Assembly (NCBI RefSeq): GCF_051401765.1
Contig: NC_135073.1
Location: forward strand, 3,968,001-4,032,000
Source: Calliopsis andreniformis
Taxonomy: Eukaryota; Arthropoda; Insecta; Hymenoptera; Andrenidae
DNA: 64,000 bases
Reading direction: 5' to 3'
Both the position numbers and the translations under genes were made by a program. Of this stretch, positions 46,504 through 57,144 are shown one piece after another (positions within the stretch are counted from its first letter, which is position 1; each line of letters begins with the position of its first letter). Below the pieces are notes generated by a model, which saw only the letters and a list, made by a program, of their open reading frames with translations, had not been told where the DNA came from and did not search any database.

Positions 46504-48985
46504 TACGTCCTTTGAATTTTTGTTTACAACCAGCACATGTAACATTTAGAAACTATAAAAGCAATTTCAGATTCTTCAAACTTAACTTTCCTAAAACTGA
46601 AAGAGCTATTTTAACTTTTTTTTGTCTTTCTTGTAATAAATACTGATATTTCATGAATTACCAGAATTTATAATAAAATCTTGGGAAAATGAAAAGTTCA
46701 GATCTACGTCTTAACAATTCCGTTATAAGTACTTACGACGAAGTAGCATTCTTGAAACGTTCTGATATAAATCTTTAATCGATAAAGCTGTTTAACTCGC
46801 CGTCGATGATTAATTATTCCCAGGCTTAAGCCTTAAGACACTTTCGCGAGCTTCTCCATAAAATGTTCCATCAAGAGCTGACAATTTAATGCTTCCTTAA
46901 AGTTAGGGAGCTTTACGTCCGCCTTGTCTTGCAATCTTTCATGAGCACGACGTGAAAAAGAAGCGAACCGATATCACGACAGTAGCTAGGTGTAAGGTGT
47001 GTTTCCATCATCCTCTTCTGCTTATCGCTCGTTATCCTTGAAACTGCTGGCACTTTGCATAATAAAACGCTACATGTGCCGAAGTGCTACAGTCGTTCTG
47101 GTGACCCGAATTATGGAAAACGGTTCAATTATCCATTGAAAAGGTTGTTTATCCGCATTCACGTTTCGTCGGGGTCCTCTGTGATCACCTCTCACCTTGA
47201 TTGCTTTTCATGTTCAAGTAGTATGAGTTCAGCCGCCTAATGACATGGAAGACTGTAGTTTTACGCAGGCAACATCATTTCTGATTTTTGCAAAAATTAC
47301 TGGTTATATAAACCATTCTTTTGGTGTAGCTCCATAAATGAATAATAGTGACAAATTTGTCGTCTCGTAAACAGTAGTTCGCTTATCAGCATCTCGTTGA
47401 TATCGCTTAATCCTTACGTGTACCTATAACCGGATTTCCAGGCTTTGTTAAAGATTAGTTTTTTAAAATTTCGAACATAAATTTCTTTCTGCAAAATAGT
47501 AATCGACGTAAAAATATGCAAAGAATGGTTCAAAACTGTTTTAGATAATGGAAAGAAAATAGACTAATAACATGAAAAGTTTGTAAGTGTCATCAAAACA
47601 GTACCTATTTCTAACTTTACACGTTTATGTTTATTGGTAGAGTAAAATCCACTTTTCATCACAATGTTTGAGTATTTTAGAGTTGTGTTAGAGTATTTTA
47701 TATCTACCTGCCAAAGAAAATTCTAAAACGGAAACCATTAAGATAAAAATACAATTGTTTTCTAATTCATATTTTATATTACGTTATGCTAAATCTCATA
47801 AGTGTGCCTGATGGAAGCAAAGTATGAATTAATTCTTTGACGTAAAATTGCATTAATTGCTACACAATTGTAAGAATTATATGTTCATAGTAATAGAATT
47901 TTTTCTAGCGCTTAAAAATTATTAATGATAAAATATCCAAAGTACTACTTATTTTAAAACATGTAATGCCATTGGTGAGCTAGTATTTTTCTCAACACAA
48001 ACAATCCATTTGCTGCTTTTTCACATGACAGTAGGTACATATTACGTGCGTACGTTGGTGCATTTCTCAGAATCATCCCTGCACGATGAGCACTCTCCGT
48101 TATTAGAAGCAGAACAACGATCTCACCTAAATAGGAAACGGCAAGCATAACAGTTCGGAACCAAAGGTGCATGTCCTAAAAGTACTAAAGCGATCCTCCA
48201 TTATTCTAGTAAGAATATTCTGTCTCATATTTTTCATGATCTTCCATGTTCTCCTTCTTTAGTTTAAGAAGTTTAGGAAGTTTTCTGCATTATGCAAAAA
48301 CAAAATTCTGTTATTTAATTGACTGTAGTAATATTAGACCTTTTTTGGTCTCCATAAAATTAAAAGAAGAATGGCAGTTTCATTTCCACGTACATAAAAA
48401 CTTGTAAATCGTGACTATTCAAAGTTATTTTCTAATCATCACCGTGGATGATATACTCGAACTTTTGTGAAAACAACTGCAAATCGAAATATTTACTTAC
48501 TTTAACTCGAATTATTCACCATACGTTTAGGTACGTTATTTGCCTCTGTAATTTGAATTCGCAGGAGCCCAACTGCAAAAGTTTACCTCTCTAATTGTAA
48601 GTCAAAGTTTTATCACAATTTCCTATATAATTTGAAATAATAGGTATTATATTTGTACCTATAACTTACAATGAAAGTCAAGTATAATAATATACACATT
48701 AACACAAAGTAAAGTTACAGGTATTATTATAATGACGCGAAATAATCTAGACACATAAAACGCAAATGTTAATTACATTATCTTCAAAAGAGAGATTAAT
48801 ACTAATTTTATTTTCCTATAAACATAACTATCTTTTGTAGCAACATATGAAAAAAATCGTAGCCAACATAATTAAGATTTCTATTTGCATGTATATGTAT
48901 ATTATATCTGTACTTCTTCACATACATGAACTTCAAATCTGTTAGAAGCAGAACATAGACATCTCTCTATTCACAATCCTTTTAG
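46504..48985. other. Mixed AT-rich DNA and GC-richer islands
   Basis: Islands at 46760-47240 and 47990-48170 have open frames on one or both strands but no ATG-led coding sequence with splice or poly(A) support. The acceptor region at the end (CACAATCCTTTTAG) leads into the next entry. Confidence 0.4.
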
Positions 48986-49090
48986 ATGACCGAAGAGGAG
49001 CGAAGAAAAGAACTTTTCAACTTCGATCCAACTTGTTACCGCCCATACGAGGATAGCATGCTTCCATTATTGCCGCCTTCCTTTTCCTGA
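48986..49090 (+). CDS. 34-codon small ORF or last exon
   Basis: A pyrimidine-rich acceptor (TCACAATCCTTTTAG) is followed directly by ATG and a frame reading MTEEERRKELFNFDPTCYRP and YEDSMLPLLPPSFS to TGA. It is charged, with a proline-rich end, quite unlike random AT-rich translation. TAG immediately precedes the ATG in frame, so either this is a phase-0 last exon entered by splicing or a free-standing small ORF. No poly(A) signal was seen in the next 200 bases, and no upstream partner exon is identified. Confidence 0.35.
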   Translation: MTEEERRKELFNFDPTCYRPYEDSMLPLLPPSFS

Positions 49091-49622
49091 CGACTTTTTT
49101 AACGCACGGAACAGACAACTCAGACGCTTAAATTGCTTCGTTAAATCGTCGCAGGCGCCGTTATCTTTTGTCCTCGTTCGTTACATTCTCGACAGTGTTT
49201 TCCCTTGTCGCGCTGTAAGCCGTCGATTTCGTCGTCGAAGGACCGATTCGGATAAAGGGAGGCATGAATAATGTAATCCGTATAATATCAGGCGACTTGG
49301 AAAGATGGACCGTAACTAGATACAAAACACAAGGGCTCCGTAGGTTCGTGAACAGGGACGATACAGCAACCAGATACCGAGTATTTTTCCATTCGGTTGA
49401 ACCTCTTCTGCGGCACGATTTTCTCTCTCTTTCCTATTCTATTTCGGCATCGGCCTCTATCAGAGAAAATCACGCGAAAAAATTGCTGATATCACTGTCG
49501 AGACGCATCATTTCCAATTTTCATACTACGAATGTATCATTATAAATCAAATGGATTATGATCTGAGATGGGCAGTTCAGTGACTCAGGAAATCAGAGAC
49601 AACGGAAGTGTGTAAACAGTTT
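49091..49622. other. CpG-rich island, open on both strands
   Basis: 49100-49480 is CpG-rich. Plus (49264-49545) and minus (49288-49473) frames overlap, neither with splice support. Probably a conserved or promoter-type island. Confidence 0.4.
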
Positions 49623-49902
49623 CTAGAAATATGATGATGCATGAGATGCTGCATTTCAAAATAGGAGGGAAATGAAGAATGACGAAAGTGCATTTGGGAC
49701 TTCGTTTCAGAGTTACTAATTGTTGTAATAACGTCTAAAATTTGCGTGAGCTGTGTCTGACTCGTGACTGATCTTTTCTACTGCCTGCTACGGCAACCAT
49801 TCGTCAGACATATAAGTCAGACACATTTCTCGCGTATTTTAGAGGCTTTAGCACGTAAAATCACAGCTTAAAATTTGTAATACCTGTCGTTAAATACTCT
49901 AT
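49623..49902. mobile_element. Diverged copy of the 9961-10272 MITE
   Basis: Shared order of segments: the core ATGAAGAATGACGAAAGTGC, then TTACTAATTGTTGTAATAAC, then GTGTCTGACTCGTGACTGAT, then GTCAGACACATTTCTCGCG, and an end reading TACCTGTCGTTAAATACTCT. The terminal CAGGGTA has decayed, so the edges are approximate. Confidence 0.6.
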
Positions 49903-49914
49903 ATGTTAGGGCCA

Positions 49915-50010
49915 AGTACAGAAAAGACATGTACAGGGAAAATGTACATGTAAATTACATTTTACATGTTACATGTGTTTACATTTTACTAGTACTAGAA
50001 ATGTACTAGT
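49915..50010. repeat. Cluster of ACATGT/ACTAGT palindromes
   Basis: Several short palindromes (TACATGTA, ACATGT, TACTAGTA, ACTAGT) packed in under 100 bases immediately after the MITE. It could form hairpins. It may be an element remnant or a simple-sequence expansion. Confidence 0.5.
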
Positions 50011-50389
50011 AAGGTGTTACTAGTTGCTTTCTCGAAAATCACTGTCGTTTTTGTTGTTAAATTGAATGAGAAAGAGGTAGTCAATATTTAATCTGCTATA
50101 CATTTTTGGAGGCAGCTGCTAGGCGTAGAAAGAACCTCCCCTCACTTTTCATAAACTAAGATTATCTTTATTCGAATAGCTTCAAATATTTCTTTGTTCT
50201 GTATGGTTAAAGATTCATAAACGACTCTCCGAAGGACAGTTATAAGATAGTAAAAAGTATTCGCAAAAGTTAAAATAAGTTTATCGAAGTCATAACCATG
50301 TCGATAGGATATTCGAGAATTTTTAATAAGAATGATACTCTAGGAAACTTTCCTCTTTCAAGAATGATTTTATTGTTCTGTATTTCTAG
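50011..50389. other. AT-rich stretch before an acceptor
   Basis: No feature apart from the pyrimidine-rich tract leading to the TTGTTCTGTATTTCTAG acceptor at 50389. Confidence 0.45.
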
Positions 50390-50557
50390 TCGAACGATTC
50401 GAATGTCGACAATCGACGAGTTTTCCGCGAAGATACAGCCCGCAATAATCCAGCCACAAAAGGCAGCAAACCACGTCAGCGACTCTTGTGTAATCTGCAA
50501 TCCTCAGCGCTTGTCGACATCGTCGTTGCCTCGTCGTCAAATATGTACTTATTATAA
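50390..50557 (+). CDS. Possible last exon, frame ambiguous
   Basis: A strong acceptor precedes a CpG-rich patch. In phase 0 it reads SNDSNVDNRRVFREDTARNN and ends SSNMYLL with TAA (50555-50557). In the next frame an ATG at 50403 gives MSTIDEFSAKIQPAIIQPQK, open to 50567, and the minus strand is open across 50270-50500 with a hydrophobic run (TWFAAFCGWIIAGCIF). Because three frames are open, only the acceptor is convincing. Confidence 0.25.
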   Translation, partial: SNDSNVDNRRVFREDTARNNPATKGSKPRQRLLCNLQSSALVDIVVASSSNMYLL

Positions 50558-50567
50558 TCGAGAATAA

Positions 50568-52940
50568 TGCCGACCACAGACTTCGTGTTTCACTTTATGA
50601 ACAGCAAAACCGTACTATTCTCCATTTGCAAATGTTATATTTACGATTTGGTGAGGTTCACCATACGTGTTTGAAATTTCTTCTGAAATCCTTATTTATT
50701 TTTAAATTCGATAGAATTATACTGATTATTCAAACATTATTTATTATATGATGGTGTTTTTTATTTACAAATGTAGGTGTTAAAATACGCAATTAAATGA
50801 AAATTGAAAGTTTTCGACATGTAACGTCTTCTCAAATTATTCATAAAGGTGTAATATACACAAATTCAAATGTATAGGTAGTACCAGTGGAAGGATGAAT
50901 CTGAATTTGTCAGGAGTAATATAAATAATACATGTGCAAAAAATAAATAGAAGTAAAGAATATTGTAAAAACATAGACTGGATTGATTTTTAATTATAAA
51001 GAAAAGCAAGATTAAAATATAGCGTTCAATATTTGATTTGTACTGTGATACTAGAATATTTTCAGTTGTTTGACTTTTATAACAGTATGTATTCTAAAGG
51101 ATAAAAAAGTGTGTTTAAGATTTCTGATTCAATGATACGAAACTGATAAGAATACAAGAATGATAATATCATTCGTATTACGAAACAATTAATCATGTGA
51201 CGGAAAATAAATCAGCACTACAAGAAAAGGGATTAACCCTGGTAAAGTACGAGGGAAAAGGTAGAATGATAAATTATCTTCTTTTCTCTGGACTTTTCGA
51301 GAGATAACCATTTGTAATATTGGATTACACTATCCATTCAAATCACCTGTTCGCTTGGAGATACACAATCCACCCTCTGATTCGGCCCTAATCACTGATG
51401 AAGGGAGCATTTACCTTTGATTTCAAGATCCCCTATTATTTTTTGGTTAGATCTCCGATATAGTTTTTTAATTAAATTTTAATTAATTTACCAAAAGGTC
51501 CTATCAGATTTAAAATTTGTTATATTTATCGACATTTAAAATTTAGTTACAAAAATTACAGTATTTATAATCGTTATTATAGAGGAGAACAAATTTTGCT
51601 GAGTTAAGACGCAAACAAGTATAGTAATAAGTATATTCTGAGTGGTATGAAACAAACTTTATTTGACGTTTTTGACCAATCATTTTGAGTGAGATGATGA
51701 GCATTCTTAGTAAATGCATGCAAGACTTTGTCGAGAAGGAAAATTACTTTGATCTGCAACTGTTCTGCCCCAAGTAAGTCAAGCTACGCGCAATTTGGGA
51801 CAATTTCAGGTTTAGTGGTTTCTGCTATTTGCGCGGGAAATTGTGCCTGCTGATGTCACATCCGTTAGCTCTCCTCTTCATGGAGCATCCGATTGTTCAG
51901 CTAGCGGCGATGGGTCGATTCTGCATATAGTACTTAGCTGTAACGCCACAGTAATTCGACGAGATCAAGAAATACATCTCTTCCTTCGCTATATTACGAT
52001 CGATAGGAGAAAATTATTCTGTGAAACAATGACAGATAATTTGTTTCACTATTATAAACTCATTCAATCTTTAACTACCTTTAGTGGTGGTAATAAAAAT
52101 CTAAAGTGGACTTTTTATCAAATATTTTATTTTATATTTTACTGATTTAAATACCCCTTGCGTAACACAGAATCACGTGTTCTACATAAATACTACAATG
52201 GGATCATTTATGTAGACTTCAACATTTTTTGGGGGTCATCTTATACACACTGTTTCTTTGAATTTGGATTTGTTGGTCTTTTACGTATCTGGCTGTTATT
52301 AAATTTAGTGTTCGTTCCTTTGTCGTTTTTCGGTTTCATTAATGTATTCCTCCTCTACTCATAATATTTTTTTATGCTTTATGTTGGGCCATAACATGTA
52401 AATAAAATTAGTTACAGACATATTTCATTATCTGATACTTTGTCTATTTCAGTGTTGATTGTAAAGGTGCAATAAGGAAAATTAAGAATTATCAGTATTA
52501 TATGAAGAGCCATGTAGCTAATTTTGTTACTTCTTACAGCAATCCATTTATTTAGAATTTCTTTATTGTAACCATTATATTGCCTCGTGTTTCATTAACT
52601 ACCTTTTAAATACCTAGATTGTTTCGAATTAGTAGATTATTCCATCAGAAACTCCATCTGGAATTTCAGTACTTATAGGACGTTTTAAACAATATTTCAT
52701 ATATAGTTAAATTCCTAAATGTGTAAAATCATGTCCAGTTGTATAATGAAGGAGATTACAAGGATATCGAAATATGCAAAGTACACCTTAAGAAGTAATG
52801 AATGTTAACAAGTGTCTTGAACAGCTACTGCGAATTAAGCACATGATGAATGTGATTCAACCGAAAAAGTCTGCTTTCATGGAAATACCGACTTCTCGTC
52901 ATCTTATTTCTCATCCTGTCCTCTGTGCGCCGACGAGTGC
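50568..52940. other. AT-rich DNA with a GC-richer patch at 51.8 kb
   Basis: A fair acceptor (GACAATTTCAG) at 51809 leads to a patch with two overlapping open plus frames to about 51980 and 52145; neither is supported. The rest shows no feature. Confidence 0.45.
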
Positions 52941-53474
52941 TTGAATCTCAGTGACAAAACATCACCCGACGGAATAACAAATCACTCTTTTAACGATGAA
53001 ATATCGTCCACGTGCACTATAACACAATTTTATGCTGACGAATTCGCAGAATGCACGTATCCAGATGCATTAATAGCAATCTCGTTGCATTCATACACAG
53101 CTGACGTAATGGGACGTACGCAGGAGAAACGCGAAGGGAGGAAACGTGTCCTGGAAGGGGTAGGTGCTGAGGGTGAGGTTCAGAGTGAGGATGGAATGGG
53201 GAAAAGTGAAAGAGCGGCGGTAGAGAAGGACGAGGAGGAGAGTAACCAGGGGAGAGGGACCGACAGAGAATTCAATTCCATGGTCGATTATGCAACCAGT
53301 CTGCCGGATTACTGCCGGTACACGCTTCCGTTTTGCGCCGATGAAGGGATTACTCTGCGTATATCCTGCGCGGATGTCTTCACGTGTGAGTGTGCACAAT
53401 CGTGTCGGCGGGAATGTGTTCTTCCAGCAATTAAACCGCCTCAAGATATTATTGTGTTTTATGAGCACTCATAA
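52941..53474 (+). other. GC-rich island with a 177-codon open frame
   Basis: The frame starts at TTG, not ATG, and is open to TAA. The middle is purine-rich and translates to charged low-complexity sequence (GKSERAAVEKDEEESNQGRG). The reverse strand is open for 125 codons over the same bases and another plus frame opens at 53290, so compositional bias probably explains the length. A donor-like CACGT/GTGAGT sits at 53388. It could be a promoter or first-exon island. Confidence 0.25.
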
Positions 53475-53559
53475 AGTACAATACATCACAACTGTCAACT
53501 CTCATCCTGCGAGGATGGAGTCTAGCTTTTTCGAAGATTACAGGTCCTAATTTTGTAAT
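53475..53559. other. Short spacer
   Basis: No feature between the island and the repeat copy. Confidence 0.4.
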
Positions 53560-53720
53560 AGGGTGATAACTAAGTAGAGGATTGAGTTCAATATACAGAA
53601 TATTTTATAACATGTTGCATCCGTTCTCTCAAACAAGTAATCTCCAATATAATTTTGTTATTCTTGATTTTCATCCTATTTTGAATCATAGAATTTCCTT
53701 GACCCTATTTGTAATATAAA
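53560..53720 (-). repeat. Inverted partial copy of the dispersed MITE core
   Basis: On the minus strand the family core reads CAAAATAGGATGAAAATCAA followed by GAATAACAAAATT (53655-53690). The plus-strand left edge reads AATAGGGTG (53558-53566). It is partial and diverged. Confidence 0.5.
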
Positions 53721-56700
53721 TTATGGGCCATTCTGTACTGTAGGAGATACTTCACGTAATTAAGTGGAAATTTTACTTCAGCTATGGACTGCAAATACTT
53801 TAGGGATCTTTCAAGTTTGACGGTTGAAAACTGAGATTATGTTTAAGGTTTGTTTTAAGTAAGCTTGATTTCATTTATCAATGTTTAAAGAATATGTGAC
53901 AATGTTTTCATGCAAAAGTAGTGATTTTGTACAAGATTATAGTAGTATAGTAGTACAGTGACTGCAATTCTTTAAAAGAAAAAAACAAGGAAACTCCTAA
54001 TGTGTATGAACGTGGCTATCGTTAAAACTAGAAGAAATAAAAAGTACCAAAAAATAAAACAATGGCAACATCGGAGAAAAAATTACAAGTTTTGTGAAGA
54101 AATGAGCTTTTTATATTGCAAAACTTAAATTTTGTAAATATCAGCTTATGGCGAATTTAATTTTTTTAACCGCCAAACTAGGAAGACCCCTTAAATAGTG
54201 AAAAAAATACATGTAAATATTTTCTCTATTTTTAACTCTTCAATGATGAACTCCATATTTCATATGAATTCCCGTTTTTTCCTCTACGTTATTTGTCAAA
54301 TGTAATCTTCTAATGATGTATCTTTCGTTTTCGTTTGCACAGTGCTTTCCCAGACGAAAATGTACCAACGTTGAAAGCTTAACCTTGTATTCCTCTTTTA
54401 TGTTCAAGTACTATGCAATTGCTTATTATAATACCACACCGAGATTTAGTATCTCATGTCAAACCCATTCAAACAGTATGTTACGTGATACCATTGAAGG
54501 GACAAGTTACTAGATGTAACGTATCCTTTCATCCTTTGGTTACGCATGCTTTCTTTTGCTGCACGTTTGACATACTTTCTACATTCTAAATTTGAAAATG
54601 TTTTCGTTTGTAGAGTATAAAACTGTTTAAGGAAGTTTAGTAAGATTAAATTTACGTTTTTGCTATTTAACTCTGATAATGAATGTTTAATCTGTCACCG
54701 AAGCTCTGTCAGACTTGCTATATTTTGGTAAGAAACTATGCTTTTGTGTGCATGAAATAGTTATTAGTGATTTAAATGCAAAAGAACAATCTAACATTCT
54801 AACTTCATTTAAACACCTAAACGTTTAATAAAGTTGAAAGATATCAAAGAGCTACCAAGTGTTGTCTACAAATTGGGCGATGTAAGAACCAAAAACTGTT
54901 AAGAATCATGAGGCTGATAAACACTGTAAATTTGTAACAATATCCAATAAGAAATAATTGCTATCGAGCTATTTGTTTTTTCACAAGCTTCAAAAAGAAT
55001 TGAAACAAAGTCTAGTATAGCTGTATAGATCCAACAATTAATGTTTTGTGGTTTCTCTTTTGCTGCTGTACGAATTAAACCATTTTCTCCATAATTACGC
55101 ATTCTTAACGCGTAGAATATAATATGATTGCAAACAGAGAAGACATTCATACTGCAGTGCATGAATAATGAATACGACCACAATTACAGAACTATATGCA
55201 CAATTGCAAGGTAAACAATTTTCCAACACTCGCAACAAAATTTATTTAATTAGATCATGTAGTCCAAGGTATCTTTCTTAGAAATACTTGAACAATACGA
55301 TCAAGAAGTGTCATATGTAATTTTATGCATTTACTCATTGCTACGATCATCTCAGCTAATATTGTGACCACAGAAAGAAGAAATATTTGTACCGTTTACT
55401 GGGTTGTGTATCAGCTACTCAGCGTATTGGTCCGATTTATTGCTGGTAATAAACTTTTCCCAGTGATCATTTTTCATTATAAGTACTCGTTCCCCCGTGT
55501 TTGTACTGTATCGGAAAAATTCAAACAACATTCATTCATTTATTTGTACATTTTTTCTGGCGTATGCACAGTGACGATAACGTAACTTTGCATAGTTGCT
55601 ATTTTCTGGCTCTCTGCGCGCCAAATTAATTCCGCGAAATAACTGCGAAATTTTTGTCGATCTTTCGTTCCCATTATTGCCGAAAGTTAGCGATTCCTTT
55701 ACATATATGACTTTGAAACGCGTGTAATAGCTAGCTCAGGTTTTTAATTACCATTTTGAAAACACTTCTAATTGAACTACACATAGTATTTTCTCCGTTA
55801 AATTAAATCTGCTCTATGAGGTGCGGAAATGTATTAATAGTAAAACGATATGCTTCCCAATTATTTTTGGAAAGCTGTCATTGCGAGCATACCTGTTCTC
55901 GGCTTCGGCTCGTTCAGTGAAACGCCGAGAATAATTTTTTCGCGTAAACGAGTTCCGACCGTAATCAAATTGCGAATCTAGCGTAACAATTCTCTCTCTT
56001 TTATAAGAGTTCAACGAGGTCACGTGATATCTGCCATTGGCGCGGGATCGTTAAAGCCCGCGGCGCGATTTTGCATTCGTACATTACGTTATGCCGCGAG
56101 CATTTCCGCACTGGAGAGGGAGAGGACAGAAAAAATTAGATCCCATTCTGTGGCCGCGAATGGAATCCGACCGTCGAAATGGCATGCTTTATCGTATTCC
56201 CGAAAATTTATTGCCACGAAATAGCTACACTGGATATTTCTATCGACTGAGCTGCGGCCGGAAAATACGAGATTAACAATTATTTACTCGATAGCTCTTG
56301 TTGATATTTTCGTTGTAAGATGTGTGTGTAATTTGCGTTGAAAGTTGAACGAGAAACGTGGTTGTGTGGATTCACGAATTGTATGTCCTACCAGTCATCC
56401 TCAACCGTTGCTTTGTTAGAAAAGTGACTGACTAAGTAACTTAATTATAAATATTAATTATGTGATTTTTAACAAATTCTGTGTAATTATAGAGCAGTAT
56501 AGCTAATATTAAAAACTACTATCTTTATCATTTTATATAATTATGTATAAGACAAAATGAACATTTATATATACATTTATCTTTATTGTTAGCAATTTAC
56601 TCTAAAGAGTGAAATTAACCCTAAATGTAGTATAGTTCTTCTCTTTTGGATATAACTTCGAATTAGTATAAAATAGAGTTAACTATCGAATATAGAAATT

Positions 56701-56818
56701 AATTGTAGATACGTATGCTTTTAAGATTTCAGATAAATTAGAATTTTTGGATTCAAATACTTTTCTTGTACATTCACATGTCCGACTATTTCTCGTTATT
56801 TCTACTTACGCTGTGCAG
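53721..56818. other. AT-rich DNA, CpG-rich island at 55.6-56.27 kb
   Basis: The island is open in two plus frames and one minus frame (for example MPRAFPHWRGRGQKKLDPIL from an ATG at 56091), all without splice or poly(A) support. Elsewhere no feature is seen. Confidence 0.4.
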
Positions 56819-57022
56819 AACGCTCACAGAAGAACGATTCGGACAGGTACGCATGATATTAGATTTCAGAAAATAGATATGTACTACAACGTGTTTACCA
56901 CATCAGGAATGGGAGTTCTTAGAATGTTTATTCAACGTGCGCATTATTTATGGAGTCATAAGAAAAGAAAATGTCGAAAACTATTTTTTCTTTTAGTTCG
57001 TCATATGAGATTTCGTTTATAG
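56819..57022 (+). CDS. Possible last exon, 67 codons, basic protein
   Basis: A very good acceptor (CGTTATTTCTACTTACGCTGTGCAG) is followed in phase 0 by NAHRRTIRTGTHDIRFQKID, then MYYNVFTTSGMGVLRMFIQR, and an arginine/lysine-rich tail (WSHKKRKCRKLFF) to TAG at 57020-57022. A poly(A) signal lies 113 bases after the stop. The peptide is strongly basic and partly hydrophobic. A donor-like GGACAG/GTACGC at 56846 would make a 28-bp internal exon instead. No upstream partner was identified and no family is recognised. Confidence 0.42.
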   Translation, partial: NAHRRTIRTGTHDIRFQKIDMYYNVFTTSGMGVLRMFIQRAHYLWSHKKRKCRKLFFLLVRHMRFRL

Positions 57023-57134
57023 TAATCAGATTAATAATTTCGGTTGATTTATTATCATAAAGTAACTTCTAAATGAAACTTTATTTTGGTATAACTGTTT
57101 GATCGAACTTAATTTATTTCTTCAAAGCCATAGA

Positions 57135-57144
57135 AATAAATAAA
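57135..57144 (+). terminator. Overlapping poly(A) signals AATAAATAAA
   Basis: Two overlapping AATAAA motifs follow the stop at 57022, with a GT-rich stretch after them (GTTTATAAGTCTGTTTTCAG). This supports a transcript end here, though AT-rich DNA makes chance matches common. Confidence 0.4.

Noticed and set aside
52941..53474. 177-codon frame as a coding gene
   Set aside because: Starts at TTG, has purine-rich low complexity in the middle, and is matched by a 125-codon frame on the opposite strand.
56024..56276. Two overlapping plus frames, one ATG-led
   Set aside because: Dual-frame openness in a CpG-rich island with no splice or poly(A) signal.
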